From the NCBI RefSeq assembly GCF_004348545.1, contig NZ_SMKL01000003.1, positions 84,686 to 148,685 on the forward strand: 64,000 bases of DNA, given 5' to 3'. Below, in pieces: positions 1 through 7,552 of the stretch. The position numbers were made by a program, and so were the translations under genes. The DNA is from Jiangella ureilytica (lineage in GTDB: Bacteria; Actinomycetota; Actinomycetes; Jiangellales; Jiangellaceae). The notes beneath the pieces were generated by a model. That model saw only the letters and a program-made list of their open reading frames with translations, made no database searches and was not told where the DNA came from. The first letter of the stretch is position 1; every line of letters starts with the position of its first letter.

Positions 1-500
1 TCGGGCGCGACGCCGTCGGGCAGGGTGAGCACCTCCGTCGACATCACCGTGTGCAGCTGGGTGAAGCGGTCGACGTCCTGGCAGTCGGCCTCGGTGACCA
101 CGCCTGCCACCCGGCCGTCGTCGACGACGATGACGGCGCCGTGGCCGCGCTTGGGCAGCAGGTTGTACGCCTCGCCGACGGTGCCCGACGGCGGCATGGT
201 GAGCGGGGTGTCGTAGACGAGGTGCCGCTGCTTCACCCACGCGATGACGTCGGCGACGACGTCGGGCGGGATGTCCTGCGGGATGACGGCCATTCCGCCG
301 CAGCGGGCCAGCGTCTCGGCCATGCGGCGCCCGGAGACCGCGGTCATGTTCGCCGCGACCAGCGGGATCGTCGTCCCCGTACCGTCCGCGGTCGTGAGGT
401 CGACGTCCAGCCGCGACCCGACCTGGGATCGGTTCGGCACCAGGAACACGTCGCTGTAGGTGAGGTCCTGGTCGGGGACCCGGTCGTGCAGGAACCGCAT
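1..500 (-). CDS. guaB1: GuaB1-family IMP dehydrogenase-related protein (GMP reductase-like), partial
   Basis: This gene runs off the left edge, so only the first 166 or so codons are present. Translation begins at an ATG at 500, preceded by a GGGAGG ribosome binding site. The N-terminus (MRFLHDRVPDQDLTYSDVF) and the segment LVAANMTAVSGRRMAE are typical of the IMPDH/GMPR barrel. They are followed by the start of a CBS-domain insert with VGEAYNLLPKRGHGAVIVV. Mycobacterial GuaB1 has been shown to act as a GMP reductase in purine salvage rather than as an IMP dehydrogenase, and that role is inferred here by family. The catalytic cysteine loop lies outside the window, so activity cannot be checked. 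The gene follows the metallophosphoesterase on the same strand across a 143-bp gap holding a perfect inverted repeat. Confidence 0.9.
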   Translation of the reverse strand, partial: MRFLHDRVPDQDLTYSDVFLVPNRSQVGSRLDVDLTTADGTGTTIPLVAANMTAVSGRRMAETLARCGGMAVIPQDIPPDVVADVIAWVKQRHLVYDTPLTMPPSGTVGEAYNLLPKRGHGAVIVVDDGRVAGVVTEADCQDVDRFTQLHTVMSTEVLTLPDGVAP

Positions 501-604
501 GGTGCCTCCCCCGGCTCGGCAGAGTTCCACCCTACCCAGCGGCGCCCCAGCGGCCCGGACGGCTGGGATGGTGAACCGCGCGCTGCAGACGGACAGGGAG
601 CCCA

Positions 605-650
605 TGGTTGAGGGATCCGTGGCGTTCTGGCGACACTCATCCCTCAACCA
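605..650. terminator. Inverted repeat at the metallophosphoesterase stop codon
   Basis: Perfect 12-bp arms TGGTTGAGGGAT (605-616) and ATCCCTCAACCA (639-650) flank 22 bases that can pair further (GTGGCG with CGACAC, one mismatch). The right arm contains the stop codon of the upstream gene. There is no T-tract, as is common for actinobacterial hairpin terminators. It may separate the metallophosphoesterase from guaB1; a protein-binding site is the alternative. Confidence 0.55.
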
Positions 651-2335
651 TTGCGAGCGGTGCTCCCCCGGGGGCCGTCGACGAGGACGGGCGGCTCCGC
701 GAGGGTGGCGTGCAGGGGGTCTTCGGGGACGATCCAGGGTGAGCCGGGGGCGCCGCCGGGGTCGGCGCGCCAGCGGTGCGCCACCCGCTCGACCGCCACC
801 GGGTACACCGTCAGCGACCCGTCGCGGCCGAGGTGGAAGCGGAGGAAGCTCTTGTGGTCCTCGATGCCCATACCGGCGTACAGCTCGTTGACGTTGACGT
901 CGAAGTACCGTGCGACCAGCAGGTACGCCCCTACCACCCAGGCGTCGGCCAGCCCGATGACGGGGCCGTAGACCACGAACGCCAGCAGCGTCGCCCACGG
1001 GTTCGCCAGCCCCGACAGCGGGAGCGCCGACCACGCCGCCGCTCCCCCGAGCGCCAGCGCCACGTGCGGCACCGCATGGAGCACCGCCGCGGCCATGTGC
1101 TTGCGCGTCCGCTCCCCGAGGACCAGCGTGAACACCGCCGTACCGACCAGCACGGCGACCACACCGGACACCGTCGCCGGCGTGATCAGGTGGTCGGGCG
1201 ACGTCACGAAGGCCAGCATGAGCAGCGTCTGCATGAGCCCGAGCAGCCAGACGAAGCCGGGATTGCGCCGCGGCAGCCGGGAGAAGATCCGCCGGCCGAG
1301 CCGCCGCGAGGTCTGCTGCGACGGGTAGGCGGCGGCCCGCTCGTACCGCTGCGGGGTGCTGCGCCGGCGGGTGATCGTCTCCTCCGGCGGGACGGCGACG
1401 GCGTCGGGCAGGTGGTCGGTGCCGACGAGGTAGGCGCCGCCTCCGCCGCAGGTGAGCAGCTGCCGGCCGCGCCCGTCCGGCCCCGGGCCGGTGTAGCGCG
1501 CGTAGTGGTGCATGTCGCCGGCGAGCAGCAGCGGCACCCGGGCGCCGGTGGGCTCGATGACCGTGCGGATGAAGTAGTCGACGCTGTCGTAGGCGTCGGG
1601 CCGGTCGTGCGTCTTCACCCACGACGGCTGGGCCGGCACCAGGATGATCCGGTCGGTGGGCGTCAGCCGCTCGGCGACCCGGCCGAAGTAGGCGAGCTGC
1701 GGCTCGTCGATGTAGGACGACAGCTGGATGTCCACGGCGAACAGCCACCACCGGTGCGGCAGCTCCAGCGCGAAGTAGCTGCGCGCCTGCCGCGTGCGCC
1801 AGCCGCCGACGGTGTCGCCCTGCGCGAACAGCCGCAGGAACGCCGTCAGCCCGTCGTACCAGTCGTGGTTGCCGGGCAGCGCGTAGAGCGACGGCGTGAC
1901 GGCGGCGAGGTCGGGCAGGGCGGCGCGGTACGGGCCCTTCCAGCGGTGCTCGTAGGCCGGGTTGGACGCCGTCGGGTACACCTGGTCGCCGCCCAGGACG
2001 AGCAGGTCGCCGCGGGGCAGCAGGCGGCCGTCGTCGAGCATGAGCTCGGGCCGGGCCAGCAGCGACGCGATCGTGTAGGTAGCGTCGAACCCGTCGCCGA
2101 CGTCGGCGGTGTAGTCGAACCAGAGCTCGTCGGCGGCGGAGTGGTCGTAGGCGCGGTCCGGCAGCGCGGCCTGCAGCTCGCGCTTGTCGAGGTAGCCGCC
2201 GAACAGGTAGGCGAGCAGGACGCGGACGGCGGTGCCGGCGAGCAGGCCGGGGTTGAGCCAGGGCACCGGCCGCTGGCGGACGAACCCGGTCTCCGCCGGG
2301 CTCAGGTCGCGCGGCCGCGGCGCGGGTCCAGTCAC
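644..2335 (-). CDS. Calcineurin-like metallophosphoesterase with C-terminal membrane segments
   Basis: A 563-residue protein. The N-terminal half has calcineurin-type phosphoesterase motifs: GGDQVYP (first metal Asp region), GNHDWYDG (the GNHD signature, about residues 155-162) and GDMHHYARY (the GDxHH signature). The canonical leading DxH motif is not obvious; DVGDGFD lies in that region, so the first metal site may be atypical. From about residue 350 several hydrophobic stretches (LLGLMQTLLMLAFV, ATVSGVVAVLVGTAVFTLVLG, LLAFVVYGPVIGLADAWVVGAYLLV) predict at least four membrane helices. This suggests a membrane-anchored phosphoesterase with its catalytic domain at the membrane surface. The substrate is unknown. 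It sits 133 bp downstream of the PucR regulator on the same strand and may be a separate unit. Confidence 0.85.
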   Translation of the reverse strand: MTGPAPRPRDLSPAETGFVRQRPVPWLNPGLLAGTAVRVLLAYLFGGYLDKRELQAALPDRAYDHSAADELWFDYTADVGDGFDATYTIASLLARPELMLDDGRLLPRGDLLVLGGDQVYPTASNPAYEHRWKGPYRAALPDLAAVTPSLYALPGNHDWYDGLTAFLRLFAQGDTVGGWRTRQARSYFALELPHRWWLFAVDIQLSSYIDEPQLAYFGRVAERLTPTDRIILVPAQPSWVKTHDRPDAYDSVDYFIRTVIEPTGARVPLLLAGDMHHYARYTGPGPDGRGRQLLTCGGGGAYLVGTDHLPDAVAVPPEETITRRRSTPQRYERAAAYPSQQTSRRLGRRIFSRLPRRNPGFVWLLGLMQTLLMLAFVTSPDHLITPATVSGVVAVLVGTAVFTLVLGERTRKHMAAAVLHAVPHVALALGGAAAWSALPLSGLANPWATLLAFVVYGPVIGLADAWVVGAYLLVARYFDVNVNELYAGMGIEDHKSFLRFHLGRDGSLTVYPVAVERVAHRWRADPGGAPGSPWIVPEDPLHATLAEPPVLVDGPRGSTARNG

Positions 2336-2403
2336 GTCAGCGACATCCGATGTGTCGGGCCCTGCACGTCACGCTCGTTGCTCCGATCCTCGCCATCTCC
2401 GAC

Positions 2404-2439
2404 CGACGACTCGTGGGAGCCTCCGGCCCCCAGTCGTCG
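2404..2439. terminator. Inverted repeat downstream of the PucR gene
   Basis: Perfect 8-bp arms CGACGACT (2404-2411) and AGTCGTCG (2432-2439) flank a 20-base GC-rich loop. It lies 29 bp beyond the pucR-like stop codon and before the metallophosphoesterase start, a position that fits a terminator on the minus strand. The evidence is symmetry and position only. Confidence 0.4.
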
Positions 2440-2468
2440 CCGGTGTGCACGGCCCTCCACGGGTGACC

Positions 2469-4097
2469 TTAGGGTCCCTCGGCAGGGTGATCAACCACCG
2501 CGCGCAGGCGGAGCTCGAGCATCGCCGCGAACCGCGCGTCGGCGTCGGCGAGGTCCAGCCCGCCGATCTCGCCGACCCGCCGCAGCCGGTACCGGAACGT
2601 GTTGGCGTGCACGTGCGTGGCCGCAGCTGCCGCCGTCACGTCGCCGAACGCCTCCAGCCAGGCCCGCAGCGTGTCGACCAGCTGCGACCGGTGCCGCCGG
2701 TCGTAGGCCGCGAGCCGCGCCACCGGACCCGACGGGACCCGCCGCTCGGCCGCCATGGCGCCGCCCAGCTCGAGGAGGAACGCCGAGATCTGCACGTCGG
2801 TGAGCCGGGCCACGCGCGAGCCACCCCGCCGCGTCCGCAGCACCCGCACCGCGCGGTCGGCGTCGTGGCGCGACTGCGGCAACTCCGACGGCCCGGCCGC
2901 GACCCCGCCGATGCCGACGACGACGTGACTGCGGGCGCCGATGCGGCTGAGGAACTCCTCGGCGACGGCGACGGCGCGCTGGCCGGCGTCGGGGCCGTCG
3001 CCGGCCAGCGGGATGACGCCGTAGACCACGCCGCCGACGAGGGCGACCGCGGACCGCGGATGGACGGCGGCCAGGTGCAGCGCGAACGCTCCGGCGACCC
3101 GCTGCAGGTCGGCTTCGACGGAGGACGGCTCGGCCTCACCGGGCACGGCCAGCGCCAGCACGCACGCCGGTCCGCCGGCCAGGCCCAGCCGGCTGGCCGC
3201 CTCGCCCGCCGCGGGACCGCCTTCGAGCACCGTCGCGACCAGCTCCGCGCGCAGCCGCCGCTCGACGTCGGCACCGGCGCGGTGGCGCAGCATGTGCAGC
3301 GCGACCAGCTTGGCGGCGTCGACGAAGGCCTGCTCGCGTTCCGCGGTGAGCGGCTCCTTCACGGCCGCCCACATCGAGCCGAGGATCTCGTCGCCCGCGC
3401 GGACCCGGATCGCCGCCCGCGCCATCTCCGCGCCCTCGATGTCGGGCATGAAGACCGGCCGGTCCGACGCGTAGAGCGCCCGGAACAGCCCGCGCCGCTC
3501 GAGCTGGCGCAGGTAGCGCTCGGGGACCTGGCGGCCGAGCACGGTCTCCTTGCGCGACTCGTCGGCGCGCTCCTGGTCGGCCGAGAACGCCAGCACGCGC
3601 GAGTTGAGGTCCTCGATCGTCAGCGGCGCGTCCAGCAGCGCCGACACCGCCCCGGCCAGCGCGAACAGATCGCCCGCGCCGGCGCCGGCCAGCGTCTGGT
3701 CCTCGACGCCGCCCAGGTCGTCCAGCGCCAGCAGGCTGCGCAGCAGGGCCGCGACCTGCGCCCACGACGCGCCGCGGGTCAGACCGAACAGGACCAGCCC
3801 CTCCTCGGCGACCGCCCGCCGCGCGTCGGCGTCGAGGTCGACCGGGACCCGCAGCACCAGCCCGACGGCGCCCTCGGCGGCCACCGCGCGCACGACCTCG
3901 GCGATCTCGTCCGGCGCGGCCAGCCCGACGCCCAGCACCAGCGCGTCGGCCGGCATCGACGGCGGGTCGAGCGGGTCGTGGATGACCACCCCGCCCACGC
4001 TCCGGCCGGGATCGACCCGCCCGGCGACGACCTCGAGCAGCGTCGACCCCAGATCGTCGAGGACGCGGCCGAGCGTGGCCCTCGGTCGCAGGGTCAT
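2469..4097 (-). CDS. PucR-family transcriptional regulator
   Basis: 542 residues from the chosen ATG at 4097, which has AGAGGTG six bases upstream; an in-frame TTG at 4118 lacks a comparable site. The N-terminal third resembles the PucR ligand-sensing domain (LGRVLDDLGSTLLEVVAGRVD and the VVIHDPLDPP stretch). The middle has the GGDEF-like/CdaR region. The C-terminus has the PucR helix-turn-helix, with AAATHVHANTFRYRLRRVGE near the end. PucR proteins control purine, amino acid and polyketide metabolism in other actinobacteria. It lies directly downstream of the racemase-acyltransferase-deacylase cluster on the same strand, so it is the obvious candidate regulator of the D-amino acid locus. The effector is unknown. 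Confidence 0.88.
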   Translation of the reverse strand: MTLRPRATLGRVLDDLGSTLLEVVAGRVDPGRSVGGVVIHDPLDPPSMPADALVLGVGLAAPDEIAEVVRAVAAEGAVGLVLRVPVDLDADARRAVAEEGLVLFGLTRGASWAQVAALLRSLLALDDLGGVEDQTLAGAGAGDLFALAGAVSALLDAPLTIEDLNSRVLAFSADQERADESRKETVLGRQVPERYLRQLERRGLFRALYASDRPVFMPDIEGAEMARAAIRVRAGDEILGSMWAAVKEPLTAEREQAFVDAAKLVALHMLRHRAGADVERRLRAELVATVLEGGPAAGEAASRLGLAGGPACVLALAVPGEAEPSSVEADLQRVAGAFALHLAAVHPRSAVALVGGVVYGVIPLAGDGPDAGQRAVAVAEEFLSRIGARSHVVVGIGGVAAGPSELPQSRHDADRAVRVLRTRRGGSRVARLTDVQISAFLLELGGAMAAERRVPSGPVARLAAYDRRHRSQLVDTLRAWLEAFGDVTAAAAATHVHANTFRYRLRRVGEIGGLDLADADARFAAMLELRLRAVVDHPAEGP

Positions 4098-4137
4098 GCG
4101 CAACACCTCTGAACCCAAGCACGCGGACGACGGGAGC

Positions 4138-4152
4138 GAGTTCGTCGAACTC
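4138..4152. promoter_or_regulatory. 15-bp palindrome upstream of the PucR gene
   Basis: GAGTTCGTCGAACTC is a palindrome with 7-bp arms around a single central base. It is centred about 48 bp upstream of the PucR start codon, where an autoregulatory operator would be expected. No second clear copy was found in the neighbouring promoters. The assignment to PucR is inference. Confidence 0.4.
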
Positions 4153-4189
4153 TACAATCCGCGCCGCCTGCTTGGTGCCCGCCCACGAA

Positions 4190-4259
4190 CCGCCAGATCC
4201 CCCTGGCGGCTCGGTGTGCGATGAGACACCTGTGCGCACCGGTGCGTCACGGTGCTCAT
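4190..4259. terminator. Hairpin and nested palindromes between the racemase and PucR genes
   Basis: CCGCCAG (4190-4196) and CTGGCGG (4203-4209) form a perfect 7-bp stem with a 6-base loop. Closer to the racemase, CGCACCGGTGCG (4235-4246) is a perfect 12-bp palindrome nested inside ATGAGACACC...GGTGCTCAT arms (4221-4259, one bulge). The set lies 31-100 bp after the racemase stop on the minus strand, so it may terminate that operon or bind a regulator upstream of PucR. Confidence 0.45.
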
Positions 4260-4290
4260 GTGCCCAGGGATCGCCGGGCACCGTCGCCGG

Positions 4291-5400
4291 TCAGGGTGCG
4301 GGGAGCCAGGTGGTCGAGGTCGTCATCGACGCCAGGACGTCGGCGATCGGCTCGACGCCGAGGCCGGGCCCGGTGGGCACCGCCACGTGGCCGTCCTCGA
4401 GGACGAACGGCGCCGTCACGTCCTGGGCGAAGTAGCGGTCCGACGCCGACGTGTCGCCGGGGAGGGTGAACCCGGGCAGCGCCGCCAGTGCGACGTTGGC
4501 CGCCCGCCCGATGCCGGTCTCGAGCATGCCGCCGCACCACACCGCCGCCCCGTGCGCCTGCGCGAGGTCGTGGATGCGCCGCGCCTCGAGGTACCCGCCG
4601 ACCCGGCCGGGCTTGACGTTGATGATCCGGCAGGCGCCCAGCGCCAGCGCGTCGGCGGCGTCCTTGGCCGACTCGATCGACTCGTCGAGGCAGATCGGCG
4701 TCCGCACCAGCTGCGCGAGCGACGCGTGCTGGCGCAGGTCGTCCTCGGCCAGCGGCTGCTCGATCAGCAGCAGGTCGAAGTCGTCCAGCGCCGCCAGGAC
4801 ACGGGCGTCGGCCAGCGTGTAGGCGGCGTTCGCGTCGACCTGCAGCATCAGGTCGTCGCCGAACCGCTCGCGGACGGCGCGCACCGCGGCGACGTCCCAG
4901 CCGGGCTCGATCTTCAGCTTGATCCGCAGGTAGCCCTGGTCGAGGTAGCCGGCGACGGCGTCGAGCAGCGCCGGGATCGAGTCCATGATACCGACGGAGA
5001 CCCCGGCGGGCACGCGGTCGCGCACGGCACCGAGGTACGACCCGAACGACTCGCCGCGGGCCCGCAGCCAGGCGTCCAGCACCGCCGTCTCGAGCGCGGC
5101 CTTCGCCATGCGGTGCCCGCGCACCGGCTCGAGCAGGCGCGCCACGTCCAGCGGCTCCACGTCACCGGCCGCGAACAGCCGTGGCGCGAGGAACCGCTCG
5201 ATCACCTGGGCCGCCCCGTCGGCGTACTCCGGCGAGTACAGCGGCTCGCTCATCGCCACGCACTCGCCCCAGCCGTCGCCGTCGGGCGTGGCGGCCCGGA
5301 CCAGCAGCACGTCGCGCGCCGTCTCGACGCCGAACGAGGTGCGGAACGGCGCGACCAGCGGCATCGCGATGCGCCGCAGCTCGAACCCGGTGACCTTCAC
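4291..5400 (-). CDS. N-acylamino acid racemase (o-succinylbenzoate synthase-like, enolase superfamily)
   Basis: 369 residues from a GTG at 5400 that overlaps the stop of the acyltransferase gene (GTGA). All residues of the MenC/N-acylamino acid racemase active site are visible: KLK with Lys161 and Lys163, metal ligands Asp189 (QVDAN), Glu214 (LIEQPL) and Asp239 (CLDES), and Lys263 (NVKPGR). These numbers coincide exactly with the catalytic Lys163/Lys263 and the Asp189/Glu214/Asp239 ligands known for the Amycolatopsis racemase. There are no other menaquinone genes nearby. The neighbours are a GNAT acyltransferase and an M20 deacylase, which fit the N-succinyl-amino acid pathway that turns D- into L-amino acids. 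Racemization of N-succinyl or N-acetyl amino acids is therefore more likely than menaquinone synthesis, although family members can do both. Confidence 0.9.
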   Translation of the reverse strand: MKVTGFELRRIAMPLVAPFRTSFGVETARDVLLVRAATPDGDGWGECVAMSEPLYSPEYADGAAQVIERFLAPRLFAAGDVEPLDVARLLEPVRGHRMAKAALETAVLDAWLRARGESFGSYLGAVRDRVPAGVSVGIMDSIPALLDAVAGYLDQGYLRIKLKIEPGWDVAAVRAVRERFGDDLMLQVDANAAYTLADARVLAALDDFDLLLIEQPLAEDDLRQHASLAQLVRTPICLDESIESAKDAADALALGACRIINVKPGRVGGYLEARRIHDLAQAHGAAVWCGGMLETGIGRAANVALAALPGFTLPGDTSASDRYFAQDVTAPFVLEDGHVAVPTGPGLGVEPIADVLASMTTSTTWLPAP

Positions 5401-6263
5401 GCGTCGGTCCTCTCCGTCACGTAGCTGCCGGACCGGGTGAACCCGGTCACCCGCGCGCCACTGGTGATCAGCTCGCCGAGCACGTCGCGCACCGCGGAGC
5501 GCCACTGCCGGGCCGTCTCGGGGTCGGTGCCGCGCAGGGCCTCGATGTCCGACGGCGTCCCGACCAGCAGCCGCCCGGCCCGGGCCCATGCCGACCGGGG
5601 CGCGGCGACCGGCCGTCCCGACGGCGACTCCGTCAGCGCGGCGACGACGCCGGGCGGCACCGCGGCGGCCGTCCCGCCACCGCTCGCGCACGCCGCCACC
5701 ACCGACGGGTCCTCGAGCCGCCAGCGCACCAGAAGCCGGTCGCTGCCCTGCCCGCCGTTGATCGCGTCGTCCATGTCGCCGTAGAAGTCGACCAGGTAGT
5801 CGCTCGGCCGGGCCTGCAGCTTGGCCAGGTTGAAGTAGGCGTTGCGGCGCACCAGCGGGTCGAACGTCCAGGTGATCTCGGAGAGGCCGTGCTCCAGTGC
5901 CCAGTCGCGCTGGTGCGACTTGAGCGCGAACCCGACGTGCCGGCCGCGGGCGGCGGCCGAGACGCCGGCGACGTGCGAGTGCATCGAGCGGCCCGGTGGC
6001 GCGGCGAAGAACCCGACACACGCCCCGACCAGCTCGTCGCCGTCATAGGCACCGGCCACGTAGTTGCCGGCGTGGGTCAGGGCGCGCAGGTGCTCGACGG
6101 TGACGGGCGGGTTCGACTTGTCGGGCCGCCAGATGCGGTCGAACAGCGCGTAGACCTCTTCGAGATCGCCGAGCGCGGACAGCTCGCGGATGACGAGGTG
6201 CGCGACGGCGGCGGGCTGGGCGGCCATGTCGTCGATGGTCCTCCACTCCGGGGCGCCGGTCAT
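5397..6263 (-). CDS. GNAT-family acyltransferase, probable amino acid N-acyltransferase of the racemase operon
   Basis: 288 residues, starting at an ATG that overlaps the M20 stop (ATGA) and ending in a GTGA overlap with the racemase. The fold is GNAT: DELVGACVGFFAAPPG (strands 4-5), then the acyl-CoA loop region AARGRHVGFALKSHQRDWAL, then ITWTFDPLVRRNAYFNLAKL. The last third is variable. Homologues beside N-succinylamino acid racemases have been shown in Geobacillus to be succinyl-CoA:D-amino acid N-succinyltransferases, which start an irreversible D-to-L conversion. The same role is inferred here from gene order and coupling. The acyl donor (succinyl- or acetyl-CoA) cannot be read from the sequence. 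Confidence 0.85.
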   Translation of the reverse strand: MTGAPEWRTIDDMAAQPAAVAHLVIRELSALGDLEEVYALFDRIWRPDKSNPPVTVEHLRALTHAGNYVAGAYDGDELVGACVGFFAAPPGRSMHSHVAGVSAAARGRHVGFALKSHQRDWALEHGLSEITWTFDPLVRRNAYFNLAKLQARPSDYLVDFYGDMDDAINGGQGSDRLLVRWRLEDPSVVAACASGGGTAAAVPPGVVAALTESPSGRPVAAPRSAWARAGRLLVGTPSDIEALRGTDPETARQWRSAVRDVLGELITSGARVTGFTRSGSYVTERTDA

Positions 6264-7414
6264 GGTCGTCCGGCCCGATCCGCGGCGACCGGGTTCGTCG
6301 GTCCGGACGAGCCCGCGCGCACGGCGTCGACCAGCCCGGCGAGCAGCGCGGCCCGCCGCGGCATCTCGTCGACGAGCACGTACTCACCCGGCGCGTGCGC
6401 CCCGGCCCCGACGGCGCCGAGCCCGTCCAGCGTGGGGGTGCCGTCGCCGGCGACGATGTTCCCGTCCGAGGCCCCGCCCACGTGCGCCGAGCCCAGCGGC
6501 CCGAGCCCGAGCGCGGCGGCCACATCGACCGCCAGCTCGTACAGGGCGGCCGACGACGACGGCTCGAACGGCGGGTGCCGCGGCCCGCGGACCACCTCGA
6601 CCTCCGCGCCGTCGAGCACCGGGCGCAGCGCGAACAGCCCGTCGTCGACGCGGCTCGCCTCGGCCGCCGTCGGCACCCGCGCGTCGACATGCACGGACGC
6701 CGCCGCCGGGACGGTGTTCGCGGTGGTCCCCGCCGTGGCGACGGTGGGGGTGACGGTGGCGCCGCCGGGCCCGCGGTCGAGGGCGCCGATGGCGAGGATC
6801 TGGTGCGCGAGCTCGACCGCCGCGTTGACGCCGGTCCACGGCTCGAGCCCGGCATGCGCGGCCCGGCCGGTGACATGCACCTCGTACCAGGCGACGCCCT
6901 TGCGCGCGGTCTTCAGCGCACCGCCGTCGGCCGCCGCCTCCAGGACGAATGCCGCCGAGGCGCGGGCGGCCTCCTCGTGCAGCAGCGGCCGCGACGTCAG
7001 CGCGCCCAGCTCCTCGTCGCCGGTGACCAGCACCGTGATGCCGTCGAGCGAGGACAGCCCGGCGAGCGCGTGGAACAGCTGCACCAGTCCGGCCTTCATG
7101 TCGAAGCAGCCCGGGCCGTAGGCGCGTCCGTCCGCCACCCGCCACGGGTGCGCCAGCAGCGAGCCGACCGGCCAGACGGTGTCGTGGTGGCCGAGCAGCA
7201 GCACGCCGGGCCGTCGCGCACCGGGCGGCCCGAACCGCCAGCGCAGGTGCGTCCGCCCGTCGACGACCAGCCGCTCGGGCGCGGCGCCGGTCAGCCGCGC
7301 CCCCAGCGCCGCGACGACGTCCGCCGACGCCGCGACCGCCGCGGTGTCGGCCGACGGCGACTCGCACTCGACCAGCGTCCGCAGGTCGGCGGTCATCTCG
7401 GCGACGCTGCTCAT
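6260..7414 (-). CDS. M20-family metallopeptidase, probable N-acyl-L-amino acid deacylase
   Basis: 384 residues with the full M20 di-zinc site: His76-His77-Asp78 (GHHDTVWP), bridging Asp105 (CFDMKAG), catalytic Glu134/Glu135 (TGDEELG) and Glu159 (FVLEAA). The dimerization-domain His lies in RAAHAGLEP and a late His in GAHAPGEY. It is the first gene of the three-gene racemase operon, and its stop overlaps the GNAT start. By context it would hydrolyse the N-acyl-L-amino acid made by the racemase and release the free L-amino acid. M20 proteins also include carboxypeptidases and dipeptidases, so the exact substrate is inferred. Confidence 0.87.
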   Translation of the reverse strand: MSSVAEMTADLRTLVECESPSADTAAVAASADVVAALGARLTGAAPERLVVDGRTHLRWRFGPPGARRPGVLLLGHHDTVWPVGSLLAHPWRVADGRAYGPGCFDMKAGLVQLFHALAGLSSLDGITVLVTGDEELGALTSRPLLHEEAARASAAFVLEAAADGGALKTARKGVAWYEVHVTGRAAHAGLEPWTGVNAAVELAHQILAIGALDRGPGGATVTPTVATAGTTANTVPAAASVHVDARVPTAAEASRVDDGLFALRPVLDGAEVEVVRGPRHPPFEPSSSAALYELAVDVAAALGLGPLGSAHVGGASDGNIVAGDGTPTLDGLGAVGAGAHAPGEYVLVDEMPRRAALLAGLVDAVRAGSSGPTNPVAADRAGRP

Positions 7415-7441
7415 CGGGCGCCCGTCTTCCCGCTCACCCTC

Positions 7442-7452
7442 ACATCATCGTC
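7442..7452 (-). promoter_or_regulatory. Shared motif upstream of the M20-GNAT-racemase operon
   Basis: ACATCATCGTC on the plus strand (GACGATGATGT in the direction of transcription) lies 27 bp before the M20 start. Close variants occur before the importer operon (16434-16444) and the D-aminoacylase (18117-18127), giving the joint pattern GACRAWGAYGT. Three matches before three functionally linked units suggest an operator, but the motif is short and degenerate. Confidence 0.35.
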
Positions 7453-7482
7453 CCGAAATCCCAGGATGAGGCCTTGTCGGTG

Positions 7483-7520
7483 CCCGCCCGTAGGGTGGGA
7501 TCCCACCCGATCCGGGCGGG
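7483..7520. terminator. Strong nested palindrome downstream of the importer/peptidase operon
   Basis: GGGTGGGATCCCACCC (7493-7508) is a perfect 16-bp palindrome. It is enclosed by a second pair of perfect arms, CCCGCCCG (7483-7490) and CGGGCGGG (7513-7520). The structure begins 33 bp after the stop of the S9/beta-lactamase-fold gene and precedes the M20 operon. It is the best terminator candidate between the two minus-strand units. Confidence 0.65.
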
Positions 7521-7552
7521 TCATGCCCTCCTCGTCCACGCCCCCCACTGCG

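Noticed and set aside
776..4112. Long plus-strand frames opposite the metallophosphoesterase and PucR genes.
   Set aside because: They are antisense to genes with clear domains and consist of biased, repetitive composition.
4291..5400. Reading the racemase as menaquinone-pathway MenC.
   Set aside because: No other menaquinone genes are near, and the coupled GNAT and M20 genes fit the N-acylamino acid route better.
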